Assembly: GCA_048013815.1 (NCBI GenBank)
Contig: CM106585.1
Coordinates: 16,430,001-16,494,000, forward strand
Direction of reading: 5' to 3'
Origin: Setoptus koraiensis
Taxonomy: Eukaryota; Arthropoda
DNA length: 64,000 nucleotides
Shown here: in pieces, positions 1-16,500 of the stretch
Numbering within the stretch: the first letter of the stretch is position 1
Layout: each line of letters opens with the position of its first letter
Made by a program: the position numbers and the translations under genes
Notes under the pieces: generated by a model
Database searches by the model: none
What the model saw: only the letters and a program-made list of their open reading frames with translations
Told to the model about the DNA's origin: nothing

Positions 1-433
1 TCATATCGAATGGCCGTTGGGCGGTATAGCTGAATATGCATCTGCAACAAGATGTTTACTTGGTCTAGCTATGGGTCTTTAAGCCACATCCGTGCCGGTG
101 TCACCTTTTCTATCACACTACAACTCGCACCTATCCAACTAAAGTGAAACATTACAGATAGAGAAAGGTTACGTGCTACTTAAAAATAACCGACACCTCA
201 CCTAAGTACATTTCACCAATGATGTTATTTTGCTGCCGTCCGAATTTGAGATACCATTCGAGACATGCCTGTAAGGTTGCTAGTTGGATAGTCTGATCTA
301 ATGTAGCTCTGACACTTGGAAATCTCGGCTGGGAAATTGGAATTATACATTGGACGGCAGGCAATTCGTGAGTTTCGCATTTCTGTCTGAATTTTACACT
401 ACTACCGAATGACGTGTGTGACGGTGGTAACAC
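1..433 (-). CDS. Possible 3' end of an unidentified gene
   Basis: On the minus strand an open segment runs from about 433 to 203 and ends in a donor-like GTGAGG. A TTGTTGCAG acceptor at about 43-51 would join it in frame to a last exon that reads DAYSAIPPNGHSI and stops at bases 1-3. The open segment has ordinary amino-acid use (for example QLATLQACLEWYLKFG) and sits after a weak acceptor ending GATTAG. A further open stretch in another frame (435-794) may hold an upstream exon. I do not recognise the protein. No ATG in a good context starts it here, so any gene would begin further upstream. It could equally be chance open frame in AT-rich DNA. Confidence 0.25.
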
Positions 434-986
434 ACTAATCGAGTAACATGTCTTTTTTTTTGTCCGACATGCGCAATATGGCGAGTGCGAGCTCGATCGC
501 TAGGCACTTTCGTTTAGACAAAACTTTGTATGAGCAATTGGGCGCCCAAATCATATAGAACTGTGTGGGGGCGATCGGAATTGAATTAGAGGCTAGACTG
601 CTCTCTAGAGACTCAATACTCAATAGAATTGAGGGATTATAGATGGTGAAAAGGGTGATATTAGGTTTCAACGTACATCTTCTCTTTAACTTTATACATA
701 CCCTGAGTTGGTTTTGAGTATTAGTCAGTAGCTTCGGAGGGGGCCAGCATGAAACATCGTCATTAGCCGGCAGCAATAGGTTTAGTAACAACAACTCTAC
801 TCTAATTATTCGTCATCGTTAATCTCCTCGTGTCAGAAATACGTAGTCAAAATAGTAATCCTTGGACGAGCCGAAGATATTAGTAGTAAACAAATCAATC
901 AGTTGAATTTAAAAAGTGACTAGAGTGTATCGTGTTTGATATAAAAAAAGTTTTACTGAGTTTCATTCATTATCATTCATGACAAG
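434..986. other. Intergenic stretch before the neuropeptide gene
   Basis: The minus-strand open frame at 435-794 has no start in good context and no recognised domain. The stretch also holds the promoter of the plus-strand gene that starts at 987. No repeat or RNA gene was seen. Confidence 0.4.
939..946 (+). promoter_or_regulatory. Candidate TATA box of the neuropeptide gene
   Basis: The A/T run GATATAAAAAAAG lies about 45 bases before the ATG at 987. That spacing suits a TATA box with a very short 5' leader. The start site itself is not visible from sequence alone. Confidence 0.35.
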
Positions 987-3346
987 ATGGCGGTCAAGGC
1001 CAATAGACAACAAGAAATATTACTAGTCAAAAAGTGTTGTCCAGATATTGGCAGAATATCATTTGCAATTAATTGTTTTACTATCATTTTAGTAACACTG
1101 CTAATAAGTGGCAATAAGATACATAAAAATATTGTTGATTGTCGTGTCGTTAATCATCAACAAGACAGTAGTAACAGTAACAACAACGCCAAACATACCA
1201 CTACTGACAACAGTAACAACAACATCGATTACAGCGATTACAACGACAATAAAAAGAACATATACAAGGACATTTACTTTGGGCCAGATATGATGGTTCC
1301 ACGACAAAACAATCGCGATGTTGTATCCGACGAGACTGCTTTGTCGTCAAATCGCAATAATGATGCCAACAATTTTGGGACTATGCTACGAACGGCCGCG
1401 TCACAACCGTCGTTCCTAGACAAGGACCAGCAGCAAGCGATTGGCAACGATCACGAGCTACCGCCCGATTACTATTATTATTACAGATTGCAACCCAAGA
1501 GCCAGCAACCAAATTACGGCGGCTCTATGGACAACATAGATGGTGGACGGTCTGCTCTACTAAACACCAACAATGGACACGCCAGCAACAATAACAACTA
1601 CAACAACAATATCAACAACAATCAGCAATACCAGAGAAGCAAAAGCATCAACACTTATGATGATATCAACACATTGGTATATCCCAACAGCAACCAAGGC
1701 AACTACGATCTAGAGAAGCGTCCTGATCTAGGAACAACCATGTCAACTCTGGAGAGTTACCTACCTAGATCGGCGCCACTTAGAACCAAACTGCTAGAGT
1801 AAGTACAACTACTAGAGGCATATATTGCACCTAACATGAATGTGTTTTGGTTAGTTTGGCCAGCATGAAATCAACTTGTTATCTAATCAAGCAAATGTAA
1901 ACTATGAAATGTTTTCTCTTTTTAGGATGATAAGCCAGGATATGGCCGTAGCCAGCAACGGGCTTCAACTATCGTAAGTACAACTATCTATCTCATGACC
2001 TACTGGCTTGTTAATTGCTCGCATTGCCGTTCCCACCACAATATTATCATCTTCATGAGAGTCCCCGCCAACTAAAACAATAAGTCTAATGTTTGGCAAC
2101 CAGAACGAGAAGCAGTGACCAAGTTAACAATGGTTGGCGAAATTATGCTGAATTGAGCTATTCACCTGATGTGAATAAATGACCAATTCCAGCGATAATT
2201 TATTTTTTCTTTTTATCGCCATTTCCAGCCAGTGGCTGATTGTATTAATGGCTGATACCATGACAAAGGCACCATGAGGGCTTCTTTTTGTGCTGGCCAC
2301 ATAAATTATCGGCCCCAATTGCATTGAGTGGCGCTCATTATTGGTCTGATGGGCAACTATGATGCACTCAATTAGAACGAAGCGCCATCGATATGACAAC
2401 TCACGAGATTTTATCATTAGGCTAATAGAGTGATCTAGAGAACATATTAGAGAATAGAGGGTCATTTGAAGCGTTCATTGCGAAGCTTTCCTTTCGTCAC
2501 TACCATAACCCGTCTGTTCAATTCACCAACAATTCCAGTGAAGTTGGCTAAGTGGCTACTGCAACCCCGTTTGCATAGATATATTTATGTGGGGGCTCAT
2601 CTAGTTGCTCTCCCATCATTACCGCTGCTGCTCCAATCGCAACTTCTGTTTGCTTGCCGACCCACCTAGGTCCAATAGTGAGTTCTATACTTCCGCAAAA
2701 TCTGTCCATATTTGTTGATTACGGTCGCTCAAATGACAAGTGGTGATTGCTGTGTATGATAACAATGGTACGAAAAAAAAAAATGTTCCTCATATCAGGG
2801 CCAGTGTTTGGCTGCTCTGCTGTGGTGGTCACATCTTTGCACTTCAACATGGTTGAACAGTTTCGTTGAGTGGCCACTGTCTGAGGTTCTGCAGCAACAA
2901 AACACAAACGGTTTGCTTAGTTGAGCGATGATGAGAAGTAAAACAATGGAGCACGGCGGGGGAGACAGGACCTAAATCAACAGACCCCAAATCATCAATT
3001 AGAACTCGATGCATATGGCCTAGAATTTTGTTTATTTGATTGCGTGTCACACAATTCAAGCGAGAATAATGATCGCGTTCCATCGCGACACAAGTTGGCA
3101 TCGGCATTGTTGTTTGTCGATTCATGCATCGTTCATAGTGTATTCTATTTGCATTGTTATCATATTCTGACGACTCTTTGCCCACTGTTCTGTCTTTACT
3201 ATTGTTATTATTAATATAGGAAACGCGGTCGCGGAAGTAGCTCTTGCAATTTCAATTCTGGACTCACCAGTAAATGCGACAATATGGACTATTTACAGGC
3301 CTGGAATCATCACAATTGGTTCCACAAGACGACTCTGCCAGGATAG
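987..3346 (+). CDS. Calcitonin-type neuropeptide precursor
   Basis: Three exons (987-1798, 1926-1973, 3220-3346), joined at GTAAGT donors and AG acceptors, give exactly 329 codons including the stop. The N-terminus has a hydrophobic secretion segment (about residues 24-42) after a basic lead. A long Asn/Gln-rich propeptide follows, with a KR at about 244-245. The last exon opens with a KR cleavage site (288-289) and encodes a 38-residue peptide, 290-327, with two cysteines nine residues apart (296 and 306) around NFNSGLTSK. It then has Asp after the second Cys and ends LPG-stop, so Gly328 would amidate Pro327. Arthropod calcitonin B-type peptides share C-x9-C with an NxGL core, CD after the ring and a C-terminal Pro-amide. 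The role, by family, is a hormone acting on class B G-protein-coupled receptors. The propeptide resembles no family I know, and the N-terminal secretion signal is unusually internal. Confidence 0.75.
1974..3219 (+). other. Long intron 2 of the neuropeptide gene
   Basis: This 1,246-base intron separates the propeptide exons from the exon that encodes only the processed peptide. It starts GTAAGT and ends ATATAG. Open frames inside it on both strands have no recognisable domain. Confidence 0.6.
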
Positions 3347-4093
3347 ATGTCGGCATGAGGAGGCCAAACCATTGTTGAGTTATGGCAACGATAAGACGCA
3401 CACACACACACACACACAAATATACTTACTACGATAAGCCAATCTATAATCAACACCAGAATGGATTGCACAACATCGAGGCAAAGAGACTTTCAAGAGT
3501 GGCACTTTACCTGTCGATGTAAAATCACAGCCAGGTCACGGGACAAAGATAACGGCGAAGAGAGATAAATATCAGTGAGACAGATTAGCAAGCAGAAAGA
3601 TAGAAAAGGGAGAGAGAGAGGGAGAGAGAGTCAAGTGGGAGAGACAAATACAGGAGAGAAAAAAATACAAAAAGACGAAAACAAGAGAGACAAATACAGG
3701 AGACACAAATACAAGAGACACAAATACAGGAGAGACAAATGGGGGAATGACAATTAAAGTAGACGCAATTAGAGGTGAGATATTTGATTGTTCTCAGTTA
3801 CATCCGGCAAAACTGAGACTAATTGGGCACTGTCCAGGCACTCATCTTATTCATTGAATGTAACGTCTACTAATTTATCATGTATCTAACTCATTGTTAT
3901 CAGCACACACAAATTATAAGAGGTAGCACAAACAGACATAATAATACTAGCTAGATTAGTTTATATTAGACATAGTAATAATATATACAAACAAATGATG
4001 TGGAGATGGCTAATTGTCGTGTTTGTTTCTTTTTTTAATCATATCAGATCGTAGTGATTGAGTCTGATTTTCGCCATTCATTGTTTCACTAGT
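3347..4093. repeat. Intergenic region with CA run and GA-rich minisatellite
   Basis: A (CA)n run lies at about 3399-3418. From about 3610 to 3745 there is a purine-rich minisatellite of imperfect 15-16 base units of the form GAGACAAATACAG, after a (GA)n block. No gene is supported here; a short open frame at 3575-3757 is only the translation of the repeat. Confidence 0.6.
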
Positions 4094-4510
4094 TCAATCG
4101 TAGGCATGTCGGTACCTATTGGCCATTTTTTGAACCGCAAATGCTTTCAATATCTCTATACCTCTTGGTGTTAGTGGTACGGCTGGTTTGGGTTTACAGC
4201 AATACAAATAAACGCAACAAACCAGTGCCACTATAAGGGCCAAAACAAATACAACAATAGACATAATTACAATGAAGAGTGTGGTATCATCCAAACTGCC
4301 CATACCCAAAAAGCCCGAGTCTTTTGTGGTAGTAGTAGGGTTGATAGGGGTAGCATTTGAAGCAGCACCAGTTGTTGCAATACTTGATGTAGATGATGGT
4401 TTGGTTGTGGTTGATGCAGCGGCTGCTTCGGTGTTGATTATTAAGCTATTACAGATGATAGCTATAAATATGTATAATATTGTTGTGGGTATGCGGCTCA
4501 ATGGCGCCAT
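4094..4510 (-). CDS. Small mucin-like single-pass membrane protein
   Basis: A single-exon frame of 138 residues starts at the ATG at 4510; the frame is open further upstream but has no ATG there. It begins with a signal peptide (IPTTILYIFIAIICNSLII). A short Ser/Thr/Ala-rich ectodomain of about 50 residues follows, likely O-glycosylated. Next is a strongly hydrophobic segment (TTLFIVIMSIVVFVLALIVALVCC), then CVYLYCC with possible palmitoylated cysteines and a cytoplasmic tail of about 35 basic residues. This is type I membrane topology. I do not recognise the family. The next gene on this strand starts about 3.8 kb away and the peptide gene upstream is on the other strand, so nothing suggests a shared unit. 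Confidence 0.55.
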   Translation of the reverse strand: MAPLSRIPTTILYIFIAIICNSLIINTEAAAASTTTKPSSTSSIATTGAASNATPINPTTTTKDSGFLGMGSLDDTTLFIVIMSIVVFVLALIVALVCCVYLYCCKPKPAVPLTPRGIEILKAFAVQKMANRYRHAYD

Positions 4511-6482
4511 CTCTGGCAAACTAAGTTTGCTTAGGCAAGCAACTAGTAATAATAATACCAGTAAATACAATATATAATTTAGGTCCTAAGTGTGGCCGAG
4601 TGAGCGAGTTGAGTCTCGTTTATCAACGCAAAGTGACCACCAAAAAGTGTCGGAGATTGCAAAAAGCGCGTGCCCCTACACACTTCACACCAACCCGGTC
4701 AGTCACATATATATTGCAGTGACGACGATTGCCCCGATCACATGACAGTGCAAGCGATGTGTTGGCTCGAGACAATCGGTGATTGATTTGTGATTCGATA
4801 AATTGAGTATCGCAATTCATAAACACACGCTAACAATAGTAATTAGCACTAATTGGGTGCCCGCGAGAAGAGGCTGCTTGCAAATTGTCGCATGCATAGG
4901 CTATTTCATCTTACGCATACTTACAAATATTTGTTTGTTGTATTTGTCTCTCACATGTGACAAATATCTTTGCCACTTGACGCTGGCAACTCGCAAATTG
5001 GTTATTTGCTTGGGGGTATTTGGTGTGCGCTCCGGTTGGGCACCAGTGGCCGGCCAGGGCGCCCCAGGCACAAACAGCGATAATGACACCGGGGCGCCAT
5101 TGGGTGTCGGACATTCAGTGGTGGCGTTGCTTAGTCAAGTGGTGCTGTTGTTGTTTGTTGTTGGTGGCCGGTTGATGGTTGATGGCAGCGTTTCTGGTCC
5201 AATTGGCACCGATTGTAGAGCCAATTGACACCGACACACGGCACAGCTACAGCTATTATGCAACAACAATCCATCATGCCGCTGTTGTTGCTGCATAATA
5301 GGCATGTTACGCAATGGAACATATGAACAGAATAACAAGTTATAAACGGTTGTTGTCATGTGTGGGAAAAAGTGTGACACTGTTGTTGCGGTCACAAACA
5401 GCGACCGTGATACATTGATACTGTCGTCATTGATACTCCCGCAACCTGCATGACAAGCGTCAGAGATTTGTTTATGGAAAGTCGAAATGGTATAAACAAC
5501 AACAACAACAACAACAACAGCGTCTCTGTATTTGTATTGTGTCTGCTGTCGTCGGTGTCGCGGATGTGTCAGGCAACAGTATGGGAACTGCTAGAAGCGT
5601 TTGCTCACCGTTACCCGACACATTAGGCACGTACATTTTTTGTTGCCGGTCATTCGCACACTCGGCGCATCATCAATTGCTTGTCCTCACATTAGGCATC
5701 ATTCAATTATCTCTCCAATGTTATGTAGCTGTCGCCAGACTAGGTTAAACTGGCGCCGCCAACCGGCCCATCATGCAACTGATTTCGTCGGCTCCATTGG
5801 CTGATTGTTTTCCGCGTCAATGCACACTTGGCAATTTTGCTATTGCGAGCATTTCGAACGAGCTCTCTCTCTCTCTGTGGCTAATATTTTTCACCGGGCC
5901 CCAGTAGTGTTTTGCACACCACAACTGACACAAACAAGAGGATTCTCTTTTGCCCAAATCAATCTGTTTGTTATTTCTAGTTTGGTCGACACGTGGCTAA
6001 CCACCGCCAACTTGCTAATTGTGCGTGCGAGCCGCTTTGCCTCTGGCCAACTTTCAATTTTCACCACCACCGAATCCATAACCAATTACCACCACAATGA
6101 CACCGCCATGATATGATGATACCGTCGCGGGCCTGACGCGTGCCTGTGCAGATTGTTCTGACGCAAGAGATAGCGGATGTGAGGGAGAGAGAGAGAGAGA
6201 TTTTGATTCCAACAAGAATGTGTGTGAAGGTGATATATGCTCCGGTGCCTGACAATAGCCTATATGAGCAACGAAATGGACACGCTACCGTTATAACTGG
6301 AGTTATAAGCGTTTAAATGGGTGACAAAATCAAATGAAATGACCCGTGTGTGATCATCATGCTCTTCGGCTACATTGCTCGTTATTTATTAGCGCCGAAC
6401 ACTATTCGTATTCGGTTCACAATCTGGCCAGAGAGCCGGCTCGATATTGGTATGATACAATGGTGCTTACTTTGCTCGCGCG
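4511..6482. other. Non-coding region downstream of the bHLH gene
   Basis: About 2 kb with no supported gene. From about 4800 it becomes visibly richer in G+C than its surroundings and resembles the style of the 43-64 kb region, with phrases such as GGCGCCCC and repeated CCAATTGG-like words. It holds an (AAC)n run at 5504-5519 and a (GA)n run at about 6182-6200. Its position next to a developmental factor suggests regulatory DNA, but no element is proven. Confidence 0.4.
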
Positions 6483-7125
6483 TTAGCTTGCCAGCGAGTC
6501 TTGGCGAGCGGCAATCATTTCGTTGTTGTTGGTATCGTTTGATGCGGGGCACTTTTTGGCGCGTTTCAATTGTTGTTGCTTCGAAGCCTCCACCGGGCCT
6601 TGCAACTCCGATGCGTTCGAAAATGGCTTAGCTGCTGCCGGTGCACAGTGTACGGAGGATCCGTCATTTGAATTGCATTGGGCATTGTTTGTTTGTTGTT
6701 GTTGATCGAGAGTCAACAGTTGATGATACGAGCGTTTGCTTGCCTCAGATTGCATAACTCCAAAATCCTCTAACCGAGCCCCGTGCGGACCATGTTGTTG
6801 CTGGCCGTGGCTCAATAGATTAATCTGTCTGCTGTCAGCAATCATATGAGAATCGGCCTCGAGGAGCTGGTGCCGCTGCTGCTGGTGATAATTCTGGTTG
6901 ACTTTGTGATTTCTGTGCGTCAATGATCTAGTTGCTTGCCCCGAGCAAATCTGATTAATATCCGGTGGGTTGTGAGCCGCCGTTGGCACCAGTTGCGCGC
7001 TTGTTTTAGTCTGGCTTGAATCGACACTGTCGTAGTGTTGACTGGGGTGCATCAAATGAGCAGCCTGAGACGACGACATAGATGACTCGATTAATTGCTG
7101 ATGTTGATGTTGTTGTGGTTGTTGG

Positions 7126-7163
<38 letters not shown>

Positions 7164-8363
7164 CTGTTGTTGTTGTGGTTGTTGCTGTTGTTGTTGCGGC
7201 GCAATTATGGCATTGTTGTTGTTGCTGGTGGCGCCCCCAGAGGTGACGTGGCCATTCGGATCCCCACAACGATATTCGTCGTTGTCTTGGTGATGACGGT
7301 AGTGATTATGAGGGCCGTGATGAAGGCCGCTTTGGGCTGATTTTCGGCTAGAGGAGAAGTTGCGCTTGTTCATTGGATTCACCCCGAGGTTCTCCCAATT
7401 AATCCATGATAATCTGGCTGTGAGATCGCTGGTATTCCAATCTTCGCTGCGACCGCCACGAATCTCGCCCGCCAGACAGCGCTCGATATAGGTGATCGGG
7501 TCCAGGTTTGTGTTGAGGATCTCCTTCAGCAGCGATATGTATGCTATGGCCAGCCTGAGAGTATCTATCTTGGACAATCTAAGAGTCGAGAAACATTGTA
7601 TTAATTATATTACGAAGCCATGGCAACTATGGTGTATATAGGCAATAAAGAGTTGTGCGAATGAATTACCTTTTCTCGAACGGGAACGTCGGCACATGCT
7701 GTCGGAGTTGCTCAAAAGCAGAATTGATGCTGAGCATTCGTTTTCTTTCGCGAACATTGGCAGCGAATCGTTGCACTTTATAGGGTCCGCCGCCTGGCGA
7801 GCAAGGATAACCGTACTCGTCGACATATTGTAATTCGCCACTATCATTGTCGTTTTCTTCGTAATAGTGACTCTGTTGTTGTTGATCATTTTGATTGGAT
7901 TGCATTTGTGAAGTTGTATCCATACAGTTGCTGGGAGATGGAGTGAGTGCCGTTGAGTGTTTCCTGGGAGTCTCATATAGATCATTGTTAGCATACATCA
8001 TAGGTTGCCTGTTGTCACTGGCAAAGTGATCCTCTGGTGCTTGTAGGCCGCTTGTTGCGACAAACGACCTATCCGTCAGAACAGAGCCTGGCTCTTGATG
8101 CCGATATGTCTGATTGGTCAATTCTTCCGTCTGTGAAAGTACAGTTTGCATGGATTAAATAGAAGAGGGAATGCAACTTTCGTTATTGCGTGTTCGTCAA
8201 CTGTGCATAGTACAACTACAATTAGTTTACTAACCTGATGATGGCGTTGGCCGTCTCTTACTATTATGTGTGATACAGGATTCAAGTAGCTTGCTGTTGA
8301 TGAATTCAAAGAGTTCTCTGTGGCTCCTATGTAATCTGGCGGAGCATTTGTTGATGATGACAT
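6483..8363 (-). CDS. Fer1: bHLH transcription factor, PTF1A/Fer1 family
   Basis: Three exons on the minus strand (8363-8235, 8130-7670, 7578-6483) join in frame at GTTAGT/CAG and GTAATT/TAG sites to give 561 residues. The bHLH spans the second intron: basic region and helix 1 read [19 protein letters not shown], then [13 protein letters not shown], and helix 2 in the next exon reads [20 protein letters not shown]. The [11 protein letters not shown] core, the [11 protein letters not shown] loop and the intron position match PTF1A/Fer1. After the bHLH a tryptophan-bearing patch (LSWINWE) recalls the conserved C-terminal region of PTF1A. The rest is Gln/His/Asn-rich with a long polyQ run from CAA/CAG repeats. 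By family it is a nuclear E-box factor that dimerises with E proteins and specifies neural or gut cell types. The length is greater than in vertebrates because of low-complexity sequence. Confidence 0.85.
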
Positions 8364-9108
8364 TGCTAGTATGAGAAATCAATCGCGTTCGATTGATACA
8401 CAGTCGATCGTGCCTGAATAACAACTATATGTATTGAAATGATTTTTTTGCGATGTTGGCTAACTTTGAGCCAGTACTCAGCGTGAGATGTTGCCTGGAC
8501 CACAAAGCAAACTGGCACCGTCTAGATCACTTATATAACTTGAAGATATTGGAAAAGATTGAAGATTGAGCGAATTGATTTTCGGCGAATAGTGCACGAT
8601 TAGGTGAAGTTTGATGGTTCGGGAACAGTGTTTGCGAGTAAGAAAATGAAGAGCAAGACACCTCGGACACCATTATCAGGACTGCTTAATCTCATATCTA
8701 CTTTCTTCGACAAATTGATACAAAGATAGGGCGAAGTTTTGACTTGTACGCATGCTCTTCAATCAGCGCAGGGTCCTTCGCTGGGACTGTACGTGCGCAT
8801 AGCGCACTTTGCGCACACAAATATCATTCGCGAGTGATATAGGTCAAAACTAAAATCCAACGCGACATAGCTTCGGGACCAAAGATAATACCAGAAATTT
8901 TCCAAGCTACTAGAATTAGTCAATGTGACGAGTTGAAGAAAACAATCCCAATAAATGAAAGAAAAGTGAAGAGGCGAGAACGAGAAAATGGCACTGAAAA
9001 ATTGGTTGTTTAGTTCATTATCGGCACTTTATTCTCTTGCAGTAATGTATAACTAAAAGTGACGCTCTTTTGTCGAATCAATGCTATGATGCTCCTAATG
9101 AATGGGTT
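8364..9108 (-). promoter_or_regulatory. Upstream region of the bHLH gene, with TATA-like site
   Basis: On the minus strand a TATATAA-like site lies at about 8531-8537, roughly 170 bases before the ATG. It is a plausible core promoter with a short leader. The rest, up to the tubulin inverted repeat, has no supported gene. Confidence 0.35.
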
Positions 9109-10693
<1,585 letters not shown>

Positions 10694-10847
10694 TTGATGT
10701 CTGATAATGGTCTAATGAGTTGGCAGAGTGTAGAAATTTGTCGGTTGCCGTAAAAGGAGAAATCATTTGTGTGTGTGTGTCCGTGCGTGTGTCACGAATG
10801 AACGTTGCCATAGCTTTCGTGCCTGCAACTTACATGTGTGTGTGTGA

Positions 10848-10887
<40 letters not shown>

Positions 10888-11799
10888 ATATGTGTAAGGT
10901 TCATGGGTGTGTAACAGCTTCTAGACGCACAAGCAGACAGACACACAAGCAGACAGACGCACAAGCAGACAAACGGACGGACAGACAAACTAAATGCACC
11001 TACATGAAGTTGTGTGTGTGTGTGTGAGCAGCCTCAGCTTGAGCGGCTGCCGACGCTGCCGAATTGCCTCATTATACGCTATTTGGTGGCGCCCTCATCG
11101 TCGTCGTCGTCGCCGTCGTTGTTGTCGAGCATCGAACCTTTTCATTCTTTTGCTGCGAACGATGAATACGCTTGCACAGACAAGCGGACAAACGCACGCA
11201 CATCGCACATATACGCACAAGCTCGCGGGAAACTCTTAGCGGGCGGGGGTAGACATAAATAAAATGTTTGTATTGTGCATGTAACGTCGACTTTTCTATC
11301 CCCATTCGACAGCATTCGTTAGCGTTCGCTACATCTGCCAGTGTTGGTCGTTAATCGAAACAACACACACACAGAACAAGCTGCTGCTGCGCTCAAAAGT
11401 AAGGGCGGTGGTTGACGGGTGCAGCAGCAACAGCAGTCACTGTGCAAGAAAAACTGCTCACCACCACCACCACCACTGTGACCAAACAAACACACACACG
11501 CACACACATGCTGATTCCTGTTGTGGAGACAAACGAACGGACACACGCACACACATTTATTCTCCTTTTAGGGCAAACACACTCAATTTAGAAAGGGGGA
11601 GAGCAAGAAAAGAGCACACACGCACACACATTCGTATAACAACTGCCACCGAACAGACATTGATGCACGGAGAATTTAGTATAGCAGCAGCACCACACAC
11701 TCACATTCATATAAATAAAATATATAGGGCAACCGACAATATTTCTACATTCTCCTAACATATTAAACCATAATCATCAGACTAAAAAAAATTATACAT
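10694..11799. promoter_or_regulatory. Divergent spacer between the two alpha-tubulin genes
   Basis: About 1.1 kb that must hold both promoters. It contains a long (GT)n run at about 10843-10887, GTGTGTGTCC-type sequence on the left and its approximate mirror (CACACGCACACA) on the right, plus short CAGACA and CGTCGT repeats. Open frames here are microsatellite translations. Confidence 0.5.
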
Positions 11800-13406
<1,607 letters not shown>

Positions 13407-13588
13407 CCAAATACTCCCATCATCTGAATCTGCATCATTACGCGGTACATGGACTAGCGGAGCGTGTACAACGAGATTAAAAAGAACATTCTGACAAACC
13501 AAAGAATTAATACATGATATAGTGACAAATTTTAACTCCATAAATTTTAACAAATTCAAAATTGTTGACAGTGTTTGGCGTAATTATT

Positions 13589-16500
13589 TCAATCTCTCAA
13601 GAATGCTGGGTTCGATAGACCGGCGCCTGCGGCGCTTCTCTGATGTGTCGGGTGATGAACTGAAAACTCTCTTAGTGGATACCCCTTGCTTTTGCCCATG
13701 AATTTTTCTGACTTGGCTGCTGCAATCAGGTTTATCGTAACGGACACAACAAGCGCTGTTCCAAGTAGTATGACCAGAATTATCAGAGTGTTATCAAGCT
13801 CGCTTGATGCCACCTCAACACAGTGGCCTTCCTTGTTTTCATAAGACGATGGTATACATCTACATTGTGTTCCAGATCTCACATCATAGTGGCAAGCTGA
13901 TCCAGGTTTGTACAAGCAAAACGTTGAGTTGCTCAGACAATGGTTGATCGCTGTTCGGAGTGGCGAGAGGATTGCAGATTAGAACATTAGTATTGTTAGC
14001 TACTGGTCAAAACAAGCCGGCATTCGAGTTTATGTAACGGTTGCTCATTTTTATGCTTCGCAGTTATTCTTAGGAAAGAATAAAGGAGGAATATATTCAA
14101 ATACTTACGAGCACATATTTGTTTAACTGGTATTTGTGACGGATCTTCGTGTCTGGGTAATAGATCTTTAACATCGATTACGTCAACATTTTCGGGACAT
14201 TTACACGAGCAATATGATGTGTTATTGTCCATTCTAACACTCTGGGCCTCCAATCCGCAGAATCCATCCAATTCACATGGTATGATCTGACGGAAGTTTA
14301 TGCTTGATTTCTCCGCAGCAGCGGATCTCTGTGTGATAATTTTATTATCTAATTTTTGTAACAATATCCTCGGTTTAATCCAACAGAACCTATTGTCCAT
14401 ACTGTTGCTATCGCACTGACTGAAAACTCTCTCTACGGGTTCTTTTTCCACAGGTGAGTTCGATTGTAAATAGATAGTACAATTCAAATATTGGCCACTT
14501 TTGTCAGTCTCATAACATTGGCTGTTATTAATGGTTACTGTGAATGGATTATAAATTATTTGTCTCAACGACTGTCTCACATCCTCCACTAGATCAGAAT
14601 TGAGTCTGTACTTTCTGACATTATCATGAATGCGTGCATTGCACTCCTCTATGGTGTCGACAAACGGATCTAGATCACTCTCGTAGGGATCTTCGAGAAC
14701 TGTTTTTGGTATTAGCGTTGTGATGTTGCACTGATTGAGATCCGTCAAAAATATTGATTTCTGTTGCTGTCGTAATTGCTTTTGTTGTCTTAATAATTGT
14801 GGCTCATGAGTTAATAGCTCCAAATCATGACTACTGTTGTTGGTTTCACCAGGCCTCGCGGGCTCCGGCATAGGCGATAGCCTATATTGTGGATGAAGAT
14901 ACGGAGAATCCGACTTGGGATCTGACAATTGATTGATGCCATTGAAAGGTTTGTCCTGCCATTGTCCAAGAAGGTGATGATGAGCCTGTGTCCCATTGGC
15001 GCCAGGAATAGCTGGTATCAACCTGTGATACCTAGACTCTGGATCATAATATTTGTTTACTAGCAACAATTGAAAACTGTAACTGTACTTGGCTATGAAA
15101 CACTTGTGATCTGTTTGATTGTGAATAAAACCAGGCAAACAATCGCAGCCAACTTTATCTTTGTCCAGTAATTTACAGACGGCCTGTTGTCTAAGGCAAT
15201 CGTAGCGTTTTGCGGCGCATTTCGGCTCGCAAGTGAATTCGTTAATCGTTCCCTGACCAAAGAATTTCTTCTCCGTCGAGGGCGGACAGACACAATCAAA
15301 CATACTTGCCTTACTGTAGTCGGGCACACAAATTGCTCCTTGATTAGTGCAAATATTGTAACTATTCGAGCCTCTGGTACAAACACGCCTCAATCGACAC
15401 AATGGCGACCCGAGCATATTAACGCCTCCAAAGTAATCCGACGACTCGTTGAGTCTCGGCTCATACCTGCTACTCAGCAGCGAGTTCAATGAGCCATCCG
15501 AACAGCGACACTTGAATGTCCCCGGATCACACAAACCCAACGGGCACACTTGTTGTATCTTGTCGAATTGATCGCGATTTTCGGCATAACTAGTAGAGCA
15601 AACATTCAAGCATCTCACTGATTGAGTATACTTGCCGCTAGAATTGCCCCCACGATCGTCTACAACTGTTTCGCCCTCGGCCAAATAACCGGGCTTACAT
15701 TTGCAACCTGCCTGGGTGCATATTTGATTGTCGCCTTGACAGAGTGGTCGGCACGACAACTGTTGCATCGGTCTACACGTTCGCTGGTCGCTGGCTAGCC
15801 TGAAACCGGGATGACAGGCACAAGTGTAGGGTCGTTGTCTGTCATTGTCATTGGGTAGGCAGATTTGATCGCAATCGTTTAGTGACGGCAAGAGACAAGC
15901 CGTTGATTTGCACGATTTTGTACCATCTTTCGAGTCTATTTCCAGCCTGAATTTGTCGGCACATTTGCAAATGGGTTTCTCGCCAGGGACTGTGGGCAGA
16001 CAGATATGAGCGTCAAAACCGCATTCCAATTTTCTGTTATGACACTGTTTGCGTACGCATCTTTCAAACAATTATATGATGATCATGGACGATATTAGTA
16101 TCAATTATTTAAACCCAATCAATAGCAACAAGATACACACAAACTACTGATAAACTCACCCGTTGACAGTATCTAAAGGGTCCTCGTACCAATCCTGGCT
16201 TTCATCGCAGTGGCAAGGTCTAGTTTCGTTGAATCTAAAAGAATAAAGCAATAATATCATGATGATGCACATGTAATCAATTGAATTCGATGACCGAAAT
16301 AGATAAATCAGGGTTAGCTTGCGTCTACTTACGGTTTTGTAATATCACAAGTCATGCCGATTGACGGGCACATGATTGAATTGCATTTATGGGCTTGCCG
16401 ACATCTGGAATCATCACTCAGATAATAGTCGCTCTGACAACTACAACGGAACGTCTTACCCTCCGAATCGTAGCTATTCTCGTCTAGAGGCACCTCCATA

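Noticed and set aside
7006-7340. Thr- and Leu-rich frames opposite the bHLH gene
   Set aside because: They are other-frame translations of its CAA/CAG repeat.
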